Of a stretch of 64,000 bases of DNA, positions 1 to 12,784 are shown one piece after another. Under the pieces are notes generated by a model. It made no database searches. It worked only from the letters and a program-made list of their open reading frames with translations, and had not been told where the DNA came from. A program made the translations under genes and the position numbers. The stretch is from the NCBI GenBank assembly GCA_963969495.1, contig OZ018321.1, forward strand, positions 129,116,120-129,180,119, given 5' to 3'. This DNA comes from Ceratothoa steindachneri (taxonomy: Eukaryota; Arthropoda; Malacostraca; Isopoda; Cymothoidae). How positions within the stretch are numbered: the stretch's first letter is position 1; each line of letters starts with the position of its first letter.

Positions 1-782
1 ACACGCTTTGAGCGAAAGCAACAAACTTCCACGCTCCACGATTTCCGCAGGTTCGCTTGCTCGTCACAAGGCTACTCGTGGATATAAGGACATATTTCTT
101 CACCGCATCATCACTGGCGACGAAAAGTAGTGTGTTTATGTCAACATGAACCATCGCAAACAATGGCTTAGCCCCAATAAAAAAACACTTCCGTGATTAA
201 AGCAAGGACTTCATCCACGAAAGATGATGCTGTATGTCTGGTTGGATTGTGAAGGAATCATTCTTTATGAGCTCCTTGCAAACAACGAGAGTGTCAATGC
301 AGAACCCTACGTTCAACAAATGTATCGACTCGCCGAAGCTATTCGTGAATAGTGACCTCATCGACGTTATGGAGTCCTTCTGCAACATGACAATGCTCTT
401 CCTCACATTGCCAATATGACAAAAGACGCCATCCAAACGCTTAATTGTGAAATCCTGCCGCATCCTCCATATTTGCCAGACTTGGGTCCATCGGATTTCC
501 ATCTGTTCCGATCGCTCTCCAACAATTTGCGCGGCGTTTCGTTCAATACTGATGTAAAATTAAATACCTGGTTAGACGAATTCTTAGAGTCAAAATCCAG
601 AGAATTTTTATTGCAGAGGCATCTAAAAACTAGTTGAACGTTGGGAAGAAGTCGTAAATAACAATGGAGAATACATTATTGATTAAATTGCATATTGTTA
701 TCAATTAAAAAGAAGTTTTTCTAAAATTGCCAATGGTATGAATATATTTGATAAAACCGCAAGAACTTATTCCTCAATCCAA
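1..782 (+). mobile_element. Mariner (mellifera-type) transposase remnant with 3' inverted repeat
   Basis: This is the C-terminal two thirds of a mariner transposase, the DDE enzyme that cuts and pastes the element; the 5' end lies outside the window. In one forward frame I read GDEK near 117, HDNALPHIA near 390 and PDLGPSDFH near 478-505. The aspartates of HDN and PSD are separated by 34 residues, which is the mariner DD34D signature. A frame change near 636 leads into VERWEEVV and NGEYIID, the usual mariner C-terminus. In-frame stops after GDEK and near 348 show the gene is dead. The last 26 bases, in reverse, read TTGGATTGAGGAATAAGTTC and so on, close to the mellifera-subfamily terminal repeat, and are followed by TA at 783-784. 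The element assignment is firm; the subfamily is my inference. Confidence 0.88.
757..782 (-). repeat. Mariner 3' terminal inverted repeat
   Basis: Read on the minus strand from 782 this begins TTGGATTGAGGAATAAGTTC. It resembles the terminal repeat of mellifera-subfamily mariners. The TA that follows at 783-784 is the expected target dinucleotide. Confidence 0.75.
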
Positions 783-996
783 TATTATATCGAATTTTCC
801 AGAAGTTTCCGCATATCTATTAATCCATTAGTGTTGCAACTAACTTTAGGAAATAAGACGTAGATAAGAGGTGTAATGGTCTTTTATTTGGCAAGGGTTA
901 ATTAATGTATATAAATAACAGGTAATTGATATTAGTTGTAATAAAGAAAATTCAGTATTTCAAGGAAAATTAATAGGTCTACGTAACAACATTTGG

Positions 997-1561
997 CTAC
1001 GTGCCGTAGAGCAAAATCCTATTTATCGAATGATTCGTTTGTGCATGTAACCACGCACTGCTCTGCTTGCACTGTGAACAAACTTTAAGTGAGGACAATT
1101 TTCCAGTTGTACAAATAGATTGTTTGTCCTCATCTAGAATATGCAGTTCGATTTTGGTCGTTTTGGCTTCTTTATGATTTAAATAGAGAAGATAGAGCTC
1201 ATAGAAGGGTAACTTTCCTCTGAACAGGGGCCAAAGCTTAACGAAGTTAGATCTGCTGACGAGATCTTTGAGAGTGGTCACGAAAAACAGACGAAACTCT
1301 GGACGAAGTAAATGGCGGGCTTTCAATCCTCTAGAGAGATGGTGAGCTTCTAGATAAATACTCTGATGGCTGCTCTGCTAGATGCCTCAGGGCCTTGTGG
1401 TCCCCAAGGGATACTTGGCGCCAGTCTAAGCAAACACAATTCATGAAAACGCGTCGTTCCAAACGATCAAACTCTCCTCGCGATATAGAGGTAGGGTTAA
1501 TATGGCCGCACACGGCGTTATCGCAGGGGAATAGGGAACGATCGGCGTCTAAAATTCTCAT
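997..1561 (-). pseudogene. Unrecognised decayed coding stretch (two abutting minus-strand ORFs)
   Basis: Two ORFs of 76 codons (1331-1561) and 109 codons (997-1326) lie end to end on the minus strand in different frames. They look like one ORF of about 190 codons broken by a stop and frameshift. The second part has a CSQCKQ pair of cysteines and a later histidine, which could be a degenerate metal-binding site. I do not recognise the family. The surroundings are transposon remnants, so a transposon protein is the most likely source, but chance ORFs are possible. Confidence 0.25.
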
Positions 1562-1650
1562 GCTGGCTCACGTGGTCTTGAAAGAATAGAGGGGTATCAC
1601 CAAGGGGCTTCCTCTCACGATGGTCCTTCGAGGGCATTCCCTCACATGGG

Positions 1651-1940
1651 GCTCAAGTTTCATTTGGCCTTTTCTAGCAAGCCCATATAAAACGGTCGAA
1701 ATAGCAGCTGTTTTGCACAAAAAATAGGAATTATCTAATCATTTCTTTGGGTCCCTCTGCTAAACACATTTTGACAGTTGAAAAAATACATAATAGTTGG
1801 TGCGCTTAGTGTAAATCAATAAATGACAGCCAGATGCTTAAGAAACCTTGTGGGACGCGCTAGTCTTCTCCAGGAAAAGTTAAATTTCAGTAGGCCCTTT
1901 CTCGCGCGCCCATAAAAAAACCGATCGAAGTAGTAGTCTT
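1651..1940. repeat. Pair of diverged 60-bp direct repeats
   Basis: Bases 1651-1714 and 1875-1940 share a pattern: an AAGTT-TTT block, then GGCCTTTTCTAGCAAGCCCA versus GGCCCTTTCTCGCGCGCCCA, then AAAACGGTCGAA versus AAACCGATCGAA. The 160 bases between them hold no recognisable gene. Confidence 0.4.
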
Positions 1941-2010
1941 AATAGTTCGGCTGGAGAATACCCATTTGAAAGAGACTAGTTGTCAATGACAATAAAGACA
2001 TGAACAGCTG

Positions 2011-2710
2011 GGTCCAAAATTTTTTGGACACCTATAATTTTTCTTATTTTTTAGGTATGTCTATGAATATGATGGTGTAGGTTTTCTTCCATGTGTCCAA
2101 TGCACCTGGAAACAAAATAAATCTACAAGGTTCCTGATCATCATTTTTGCAATATCCAAAATGTGGATGCTATTGAAATGTGTGAAATTCTAGTATTATT
2201 ATGCGGTATGTTACAATCAAAATGCCTCCATATAAGACATCATATTCGTTGATTAATAAGATATTCCATGTCGACAGGATCCGATAATATTAAGATAAAG
2301 GCGAAAAGACGTAACTGGACCGTGAAGAAAAGAAGTCTGATACGCACGCGGCATTAGGGGGGTCTCAGCTCTCGATAAATCGCTTGGAGGGTTGGTGGAT
2401 CATATTTCGGTTTTGCTTAAGTGTTGGAGAGGATCTGAGGCAACGTGTACACAAGTCGTTGGGCCGCATGAGCGTTTGAGATCGTAAGAAAACACAGTCC
2501 AGCTGCACCACGACTGATCAAATGGTGGTCAGGTTAATCCATTCGTCAGAACAGTCCATCGCAGACTGCTCGCACCAAGCCTGAAGTCATGGAAAGCCCG
2601 CCGGAAGCTACTAATCGAACTCAACCAAAAGTTACGTCGCTGACTTAGGCATCGGCTCAGCACAACTGGACCATGCGTCAGTGGGGACTTGTCTTATGCT
2701 CCGACAATCA
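2011..2710 (+). mobile_element. Tc1-like transposase remnant
   Basis: From about 2540 the forward frames give VRTVHRRLLA, then after a frame change ASAQHNWTMRQWG, then LVLCSDN. This order matches the end of the paired-like DNA-binding region of Tc1 transposases, the NW-T-QW motif and the first catalytic aspartate (usually FSDE). Upstream, 2310-2540 shows traces of the helix-turn-helix region. Nothing beyond the first aspartate is recognisable, so the catalytic core is lost. The palindromic GTCCAAAATTTTTTGGAC at 2012-2031 may be the left terminal repeat, but its mate is missing. Superfamily call is good, boundaries are guesses. Confidence 0.65.
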
Positions 2711-2714
2711 ATTT

Positions 2715-3480
2715 CTATTGTAGCTCCTCAAGAATATGTCTTCTCAAGTTTTCTATCAGGGCGCTATTCACATTCTTTCCTAGAACATTGTTCTAACTAA
2801 TTCATAAAATATATAAGATGGATAAATATTCAAATTAAAATATTGGAAAATGTGAAAATTAGGACCATAATCGCTAACGCAGAAAAAAATCCTTTCGTAT
2901 ATATTTAGGTTGACATAAAAGAATCTGACCTTAATTTCACTTAAAAATCAAGCGTTTAGATAGACTAATCCTACTCCCCCTAATCAACTTATAACCTAAC
3001 CAACACAACCTAACCTAACCAAGTTAACCTTTAATTAAGAAACAAATGAAAGTTGCTAAAATCAACGAAATATACCTATTTATTCATCATCTTAAAATTC
3101 CATTTCTGAGTGATACAACCTGAAATCTTGGCGTTACGCTGGGCCAAAAGCTGCTTTCATTTCGGTAAATCCAATCTCTATTAGATTTAGGTAAAAAACA
3201 AAAACATGTTTAATAACACACTAATCGCGCTTAAAAAATACTATATTCGATCTGTTCAAAATAGTCAACTCAATTACTGTAACTAAAAGGTTGTAAACGA
3301 ACAAGGTTGATAATAAAAAAAAAAAATTTAACGGAAGGACAAAGACAAAATATGCACAACTCCAAGCTCGAAACGGACTAAATGGGAAGCGAAAAAATGA
3401 ATTAATGTGAAAAATATATGGAGGAATGAAACGAAATAAAAGGTAATCACCAAAATTGGTGAAACTAAACAAAAAAATAA
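2715..3480. repeat. Unnamed dispersed repeat, copy A (uninterrupted)
   Basis: This stretch matches a second copy split over 21370-21481 and 25378-25920. Shared anchors include TCAAGAATATGTCTTCTCAA, CAGGGCGCTA, TTCTAACTAATT, AATCTCTATTAGATTT, TAGTCAACTCAATTA and the A-rich run near 3310. It also carries several CCTAACC motifs at 2990-3020. No protein is recognisable, so it may be a non-autonomous element or an old untranslated transposon end. It is useful as the empty-site reference for the Helitron insertion in copy B. Confidence 0.65.
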
Positions 3481-3551
3481 ACGTGATTTCGATGAATCAA
3501 GCAGAGAGAGAAAAAACTGCTGTATCACCTCCATTTGGTCTCTGAGAATTT

Positions 3552-5892
3552 TTGAGATTGCCGTTCGTTTTTAAAAATTCCAGGTGTACGTTTCCACCCC
3601 ATATAGCCAATTTATTTCGTGGCTTGGAATTCGTTTACGTCTATTTTAACCACATTATCATCTTCTCAGAATATATAAATGAATACATTGAACATCTAGA
3701 CAATATTTTTAAGATATTTGCGGAGAACAATCTGTGAATTTCGATTGATTTCTTAGGCCACCATGTCTCAGATGAAGGTATATGACCTCCAGCGAGGAAG
3801 TTCTCAAAGTTCAGCGAAATGCCCTTACCGACGGACTGTATAGGACAAAGTCTATATCTGGATATGTTGGGCTATTAAGGGAGGAAGATACCTAATTTTG
3901 CTGCAATTGCAACTCCGCTAACTGAATTCGCACGACTTCAACCTAAGGTTCGCGATTTTATCTGAATGATGCTGCACGGGAATAGTTTAACGCTACGAAA
4001 AAGCACTGGCAAACTCAATAAAGTTACGTCACCCGTTACTAAATGACTCACCGCACCAATTAGTAACTAACGGCCTCCAATACGCGGTAGGTGCTGCTCT
4101 TTATCAAATGCTAAATGGACCCCAGTGACTCGTGGCCTTTTTTCTCAAGCATATTGAGCGAGACACAGCAAGCATAATCCATTTATGACAAGGGAAACCA
4201 GTTATATCTTGCTGTGATCCAATTTAGATACATAATCGAAGGTCGACATGTGACCTTATTATTGAACCACAAACCATTAGTGTCTGCCGTCTCCTTGCCG
4301 TTACCTTCAAAAACAGACAACGTAACTGAACAGTTATTGTAGAATATGTAAATGACATAGCGTAGCTACGAGGTGAAGACAATGTAGTTGCTAATTGATT
4401 ATCTCTGAATGTCAATTCAGTCCAGATAGACTCATTCGACATGAATTCTTTGGTAACAGCACATGGGCAAGATGAAGAGTTGAAGTCATTTCAGCTGGAT
4501 TAAAATAATTTCCCTTTCTCATGAATACTCAAATTTGGTGTGAAATAATATCAAAATATCCACGACCGTTTGTTCCCTTAGCCTGCAGAATTTCCATTTT
4601 CCAGCAACTATTTAATCGATCCCATTCAGTCCAGATAGACTCATTCGACATGAATTCTTTGGTAACAGCACATGGGCAAGATGAAGAGTTGAAGTCATTT
4701 CAGCTGGATTAAAATAATTTCCCTTTCTCATGAATACTCAAATTTGGTGTGAAATAATATCAAAATATCCACGACCGTTTGTTCCCTTAGCCTGCAGAAT
4801 TTCCATTTTCCAGCAACTATTTAATCGATCCCATTCAGGGATTAAAGCGTCACTTTGATCAGTAAAAACGAGGTATTTCTGGCCTAATATAGGTAGACAC
4901 ATACGTTCCTGGGTTCGAAAATGCCTCTCATGTCAAGCAGTTAAGGGTAATCTCCACACCAAGTCCCGAATCTTGACCATTAGTATGACCACTTTGAAGT
5001 TTGAAACGGTACACATCGACATTGGTGATCTGCTACAGCCGTACACACTGCCTGGGCAATCTTACCAATCTCATAACAGTTACCAGTTATCATACATAAA
5101 CAAAGTTACAAGAAGGATTGAAGCGTTACAGCTTCCAGACGGTTGGATCTCCAGGCTGGTCGTTCCTTTATATGTAATAACTGAGAGAGGAGCCCAATTT
5201 GAATCCCAACTTTTTAAGGAGTTATCAACTCTTGTTGGCTTACATCACCTGAGAACCACGGCGTACCGACCTACCAACAAGAGATAGTGGAAAGATCACA
5301 CAGAACTTTGGAAAGTTTTATAATGGCTCGTCGGCAAGCCTGCTTAATGGTTCTGCCAGTTCATCTTCTAGGCATCCAATCCTTGCTTAATGATTCGGGT
5401 TTTCGCCGTTTACTGCAGTCACAGGGACAACTCTTCTTTGTCCCAAACCCATAGTTTCATGGTCATATTCGAAAGCGGACTACACATTTATCAATGGATT
5501 AGCTAAAACCATGTCGCAAATTGATTTTATTCATATCTCTGAAGGACACCTGCACATGTTTCCTGAAATCGTTTGTACATAAGGAATTGCAAGATGTAGA
5601 GCATGTGTAGGTCCGAGTTGATATCATTCGAAAACCCTTAGAAGCTCTTTATATAGGCTTGTTCTGTTTTTTCGACCGCGACAATAAAGGGTATAAATTA
5701 GAATTCCCTAATGGACGCCAGCATACGGCATCAATAGAGAGTAAAACCGGCAATTTATTAAATATATTTCATATCAGAGGGCAAAGTTTTTTGCAACCAA
5801 CAAAAAGGCAAAGGATTGAAAATAGAGCAGTAATTTTACATGCTCCAGAACCGAATGAAGGAAGATTAACAGAGACTGCTGACGATAATTAA
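3552..5892 (+). mobile_element. Ty3/gypsy retrotransposon remnant A (RT, RNase H, integrase)
   Basis: A plus-strand pol remnant. The end of the RT palm is at 3590-3740 (GLEFVYVYFNHIIIFSEY, where the usual Y-DD box is degraded to YFNH). The RT thumb is at 3870-3960 (AAIATPLTEFARLQP). RNase H traces run to about 4400. The integrase lies at 4840-5450: a zinc-binding region near 4850-4960, the first catalytic region with HIDIGDLLQP near 5013, VITERGAQFESQLF near 5172, and SHRTLESFIMARRQ near 5300. A C-terminal GPY-like end is at 5670-5892. There are many stops and frame changes. No gag, protease or LTR could be assigned. Domain order RT-RH-IN is the normal Ty3/gypsy order. It belongs to the same general lineage as remnant B. 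Confidence 0.8.
4421..4838. repeat. 209-bp perfect tandem duplication inside gypsy A
   Basis: Bases 4421-4629 and 4630-4838 appear identical, each starting TCCAGATAGACTC and ending CCCATTCAG. A short ATTCAG microhomology lies at the left edge (4415-4420), the junction and the right edge. In the otherwise ragged remnant, identity this complete points to a recent duplication or an assembly artefact. Confidence 0.9.
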
Positions 5893-6230
5893 AGAAACGT
5901 GGAATCCGTTCCAAACACCCCAAAAATGTTTGAAAAGCGAGCGTTTATACTATTTCCGGTCGATGGGTAACGTTTACCATAGATTCCTGATTTTGATATC
6001 TCCAAGAAGTCGTGTGCCTGGTGATTTGTTAAGTGATACTCGCGCCATTACATGTATAACTTTAGTCTGATGCTAGTGTTTATAGTTAGTAAAGAGAAGT
6101 CGTGTAGTACGCACGCCTGATTTAGATAAACTATATTTGGTCCATATAATAGTTTACAGGATCCTTGGCCGAAAGCCAAAGAAACTCAAATTAATGTAAA
6201 AATGCGCATAAACTTACCTAATAGACACTC
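5893..6230. other. AT-rich sequence after gypsy A, possible LTR remnant
   Basis: This region follows the pol end directly, where a 3' LTR would be expected. I could not find a repeat mate or TG...CA ends, so it stays unassigned. Confidence 0.3.
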
Positions 6231-6346
6231 ATTCTTAAGGTGTATAAAATATTGTAAGACTTAAAGTTCATTTTTAAGGTATATAAATATTGTAGGACTG
6301 CAAATTCATTATTAATGTGTATAAAACATTGTAAGACTCCGAGTTC
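6231..6346. repeat. Three tandem copies of a 39-bp unit
   Basis: Units begin at 6231, 6270 and 6308. Each has TTAAGG or TTAATG, then TATAAA-ATTGTA-GACT and ends in a TTC. Further down, 6450-6540 has a looser AT-rich repeat of about 30 bp (TAAATAAT-ATATAA). Confidence 0.7.
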
Positions 6347-8755
6347 AATATAGTTGCAAGGTGGATTAGGATCAACATTGAATCCTCACAATGCACGCTC
6401 AAAATTATGCACCTGCAATTAATCTACTAGAAGTGTATAATTTCTGGCATGGAAATAATATTAAATAACATTTTTTTATGTAAATAATGATATATAACAT
6501 TTTGTGAGGTAAATAATAATATATAAAATTTGTCATGAAGATAATAACATATACCCTATTCTTGTAAGGGCTAGATAGGCAAAAATGAATTCGAGACGCT
6601 TTCCCAAGCATACAGACTCACACGCATACACACTTACAAGCATACACACGGTCACACGCACACACAACCAAAAGACGCTTCTCGCGCTATATTTGTTAAC
6701 CATTCGGGCTGCGCCAAAATTCTGGGAGCCGCCCAAATAGCTGTGCTGGCATACTTATCAAAACACACCAAGTCGAAAACAGGGAGGACGCTGGCTTTTG
6801 TTTACTCTCACAGAGCCGTGAAACATGAAATCTTATTTCCTAAAATTATCTCTGTCCCCAACATAAAATTATCAGGCAGAGACCTGAATCAAAATTATCT
6901 GCTCACTTTCTCTCTATCCCCTTGTACACATAAATAAACTTAATTTCAAGTAAGCTCTGCCCAAACCGAATGATCGGATAACAGTGGGCAGAGCCTAAAA
7001 TTTTAGATACATTAAATACCATCTACACTAGACCCCTAAGAGATATTAAGAGCAGAAAGAACAATAAGATCAGTGATAACAGCAAGCAGTTTTGACGAAT
7101 GGTAGACCAAAGTAGTCCCAAACATTAGTAAGCCAGCCTCAAATATTCTACATACGCATAAATGAATTCATCATTGCGCCTAGGTCTACTGATTTTCCGT
7201 CCAATAAAGAGTCTTTGAATCCACCTTACGGGATTTACTTCCCCTACGGGTAAACAACTAATCCTCATACCCAACCTACAATGCTAAAATCAACGAGAGA
7301 ATTATCATCCCCAATTGGAGTCAGACCAAATTAAGCGCTCAGTACCCAATTACCCTAAAACGTGCTACATTCCATTTAAGAAGCTCGAACCCCTATAAGT
7401 TCTTAATGAAAATGTAGAGTAAAGTAGATGAAGCTAAGATCAACTCTTATTGAAAATGTATAGTGAGAGAGGTAAAACAAAAACAAGTATCGCCAACTAT
7501 TTCAAACCTTTCGCGGCGTCATTGGGCATAATTAAGTTAACTTTAACCATGTAATTTTCCTGTGAAAAGTAAAATACAGAAATAGTAAATTTTTATTACA
7601 CTTTCATAATTACTACATCATTATTTGTTACAAAAGTAAAATTAAATAAAATTAAAATATTAATTCAATTTAAATTGTTTTATAGCAGGAGGTTCACTAC
7701 TTTATGGTGTTTGGTAAAGTAAATCCTCACCAGTTTATGGGGAAATGAGGAAACCAAGTTTATGGGAGAGGAAAGACGTCCCCAGTTTGAAGGTAAAAAT
7801 GACGCGGATATTTTGTAGAAGTCCCTTTATGTCCTACGAGTGAGGTGATAGGTGGCCTTAATCTTGTATCTGACTCCAAAGATACTCAAATAATATTCCG
7901 GCTTGGCTGGGCTTACCGAAGGCTTGTGATTGAGAAAGGACTGAGCGGAATCACGTAAAAAGTGAATGTTTAATTCCAACAGACAAACAAGCAAAGCAAA
8001 AGGGAGGCTCGCGTTTACACGATTACGGTCAGGGAATATTTCACTACCGGTCAGGAAAGCGAGTGTTACGGGAACAAGAATTAGGCGGGTACACCGTGAT
8101 CTTCGCTACGCTAAAGGAACCGTAATTAGTTCTTTACTATCGATCGTCTATCTGACTTAGCTGTCTACCCAATTGTGAATGAATATCATATCGCGAATTC
8201 TCCATTTTTCTTCTATAAATAGTATAGGAGCCGTGGCCTCTGGGATCACAATGATTTTAGAGCTCCGCTCACTCGGCGGGATATTCCTTATCCCATGGTC
8301 TCCGAGGGTCATCGATTGATGGCGCCTTCAAATATAATTTTATTATTCCTGAGACGCAGACAGCTGTCTCGGCTTAATTTCATTTCCAGATGAAAAATGT
8401 TCGTTTTTATTACACTGTCACCAAATTATACTGCTATCTGAATTATTGGCTTCCTGCTTACCTCTTTGACCAGTTTACAAATAAATATATATGTATATCC
8501 GCGAGGACATTTGTCACAATTTTTCATATTCCCGGGGTGCACTTTACTGGTGCAATTTTAGTGCCAGGGCCATTCTCTCCACAGTTTATCCTAACAAATG
8601 TGGAATTCGACAAATGTCGAGACTAAAAATATATTCCTTTTTCTCTTGACTGCGAAAATCGTCTATTTTCCCATTAGGTTATGCTAACCCTTTTTGTGTA
8701 CATGTATGCAGTTTTTTGTACGAATTCTTTGTATAGAAGATTCCAAAGCAGGAAA
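6347..8755. other. AT-rich sequence with no recognised gene
   Basis: No coding region here could be tied to a family. A CA-rich stretch lies at 6610-6670. A 10-bp perfect inverted repeat (GCTCTGCCCA at 6954-6963, TGGGCAGAGC at 6985-6994) could form a hairpin. A 64-codon ORF at 7966-8160 has no recognisable features. A TATA-like TTCTATAAATAG sits near 8211. Old LTRs are possible but no pair was found. Confidence 0.4.
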
Positions 8756-9880
<1,125 letters not shown>

Positions 9881-10139
9881 GTTCGTTTCTCTAGCAGTTA
9901 TGTCATAGATGGTATCAGGTAAAAAATTTGGAAACACTGAAATTGAGTAAGATTTTTTAATCCACTTACATTACGAGTGCCTGTAAAATCCTGTATTGAT
10001 GATAGACATGAACAATATCCTTTTCATCACTAATAGCTACATTATTCTAAACAAGAGGGCCGTTAGAACCATTCGCGGTATCATCCTATTCTATTTCATC
10101 TAAAAAACTGCAGGGCTTGTTCTATAAAATATGTAGGCA

Positions 10140-10950
<811 letters not shown>

Positions 10951-11339
10951 AAAAACAGTAAGCATACACATTGACCGCAAAGAACTAGAGACGTTTCCAC
11001 TTCTCCCTTTAGTAGGCCAATTCAAGAATAGAGTTATATTTTCTTTGCCGCTTGCCTTCAAATTCCTTTACTTATCCCGATTACCGAGACATCTTCAGTA
11101 AGCCCAGCAATAATCCAGGTGAGAAATTATAAGGAGTCAGAACAAATTAGACAGAGGTGTAAAGTAGGCCCACTGCCTAAAGTCTTCGTCAGCTGTCGAG
11201 TGCAATAGCAAATATGATTCTTCAATACACAACCTTATAATTACCGACCACGCACCCAAAAATCAGTAACCTATACCACCACATAAGCAGGTAACACCCA
11301 CCGAAACCATCAACCATCCCCTCTATAAACTGGTGACCC
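10951..11339. other. Region upstream of gypsy B, probable LTR/leader remnant
   Basis: It lies directly before a primer-binding-like TGGTGACCCCC at 11332-11342 and the gag start of gypsy B. I could not identify a matching 3' LTR after the pol gene, so the LTR boundaries are not given. Confidence 0.35.
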
Positions 11340-11370
11340 CCTTCCGCCGAACAGTGAAGGTGACGAAAAA

Positions 11371-12300
11371 ATGGACGTATCAGACCATCAACATGCAGGA
11401 CAAGGATAGACAGAGATCGTGAACGCCATCACCATCAAGCCTCTCGTCTTTAACGAGGCTAGAGTTGCAGGTTGGTTCAAGATTGTGGAAGCTCAGTTTC
11501 ATTTTTCACGAGTAGATAAATAGGGTACTAATTTATTTCATCTTTTGGCTGCATTACCTTCCAATACCGTCTAACATCTTCCGGTTGCAATCCTATCTAG
11601 TCATAATTACCAGCTCTTGAGGATTGAGGTAATTGGGCTCTTCGAGAGGACGAAACCCAAGCTTTTCGAGAAGCTCATTGCCTCCTCTACACTCACCGGA
11701 CGACCTTCTACCAATCCTGAAGAACTAAGGAGGACTGTTCTACAGGTAGGAGTTGGTGAAGAACTCGTGAAGCACAAGTTTATCCAGTCCCTGCCAGCCA
11801 ACATTACTCCTATACTTGCTACCCAGAAGGATCTTACACTAGCTCAGTTAGGAAAGCTTGCCGATGAACTAATGCCATTCTATAGAGCACAGTGTCTTAA
11901 TGTTAATAATAGGAGTGAATCCATAGAACGTAGTGCCACTTCTTTGTCCGATATGTATATTCCCAATCCTAATAATAGAAGTGATAATTATATAAATAAT
12001 GTTAATTCTACGGTTAGTGCGCGATCAATGCCCATGTGTTCGTACCCAAATGGGAACCGTCCCAATTTTGTGCAGCAAAATAATGATCACGGTGCTTATA
12101 ATTTACCGGTAGTATTGCTGCCTTTTCTAAGGAACCAAAGACCTGTAGTCTGCCGTTCCCATATTTTGTACTTTAGTGAGATTGTGAAATTCTGCAAACA
12201 CTGAGGCAAGGGGCCAAAGAGAGGAAAACACTTGCAGATGCAACCTTATTCCAGGCCTTCGGCAGCACCGGCGGAAAACTAGCAGGGCATGCCATTGCAA
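11371..12300 (+). pseudogene. Gypsy B gag (capsid/nucleocapsid) remnant
   Basis: The gag protein packages retrotransposon RNA. A start codon at 11371 begins MDVSDHQHAGQG. The reading then shows AITIKPLVFNE and WFKIVEAQFHFS (11430-11510), a pattern common at the capsid start of arthropod gypsy gags. After frame breaks, FERTKPKLFEKLI (11640-11680) and KHKFIQSLPANITPIL (11770-11815) continue the capsid. Near 12145-12260 a degenerate nucleocapsid region retains scattered C and H residues but no clean CCHC knuckle. The longest open segment is 11617-12204 (195 codons). Stops at 11398 and 11521 inactivate it. Confidence 0.75.
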
Positions 12301-12339
12301 GTGCGGCCCCTGGTATGCAATCTATTTTCACCATCACTG

Positions 12340-12784
12340 CTAAAGTGAATAAAATTAATTGTGAGTTTCTAATTGATATGAGGCGAGTGTGTCGATAATT
12401 CCGGATAAATTGGTGAATTTGGGTGAATTGCGCTAGTACAGTGTAAATTTTACGACGGCTAATGACGCTAAAATAAAATTTCACGGCAAGGTACACGCGG
12501 ATATATTTATCCTTAGTCTTCTCTGATCATTCAGGTGGCCGTTAGTGGTCGCGGATACCACTTCATCGTTATTAGGAATTGAATTTCTGAGGCATTTTAA
12601 TCTCTTAGTAGACTGTGCGCATGGCATATTTATCGACGAACAAACTAAACTCCTATCAAAAGTGAAAATATCAGGAGAGCCTTCGCTTTATTTATTTTTT
12701 AATGATCTACAGCACCTACCACCTCATTGCAAAGCCATATTGGAAAAATACGAGAGGTGGTCAATAAGTTTTGCAAATCGGTAG
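12340..12784 (+). pseudogene. Gypsy B protease remnant, cut by a mariner insertion
   Basis: The retroviral-type aspartic protease starts near 12340 with a FLID stretch; the next residues, which should be the D-T/S-G active site, are altered. The C-terminal half is clear: LLGIEFLRHFNLLVDCAHG (12570-12625) matches the family's LGADFLRHFNLLVD. The open segment runs from 12545. The gypsy sequence stops at TA 12749-12750, where the mariner is inserted. The last 12 codons of the ORF are mariner sequence, not protease. Confidence 0.75.

Noticed and set aside
2985..3020. CCTAACC repeats as a telomere
   Set aside because: Only a few irregular copies occur, inside a dispersed repeat in the middle of the sequence.
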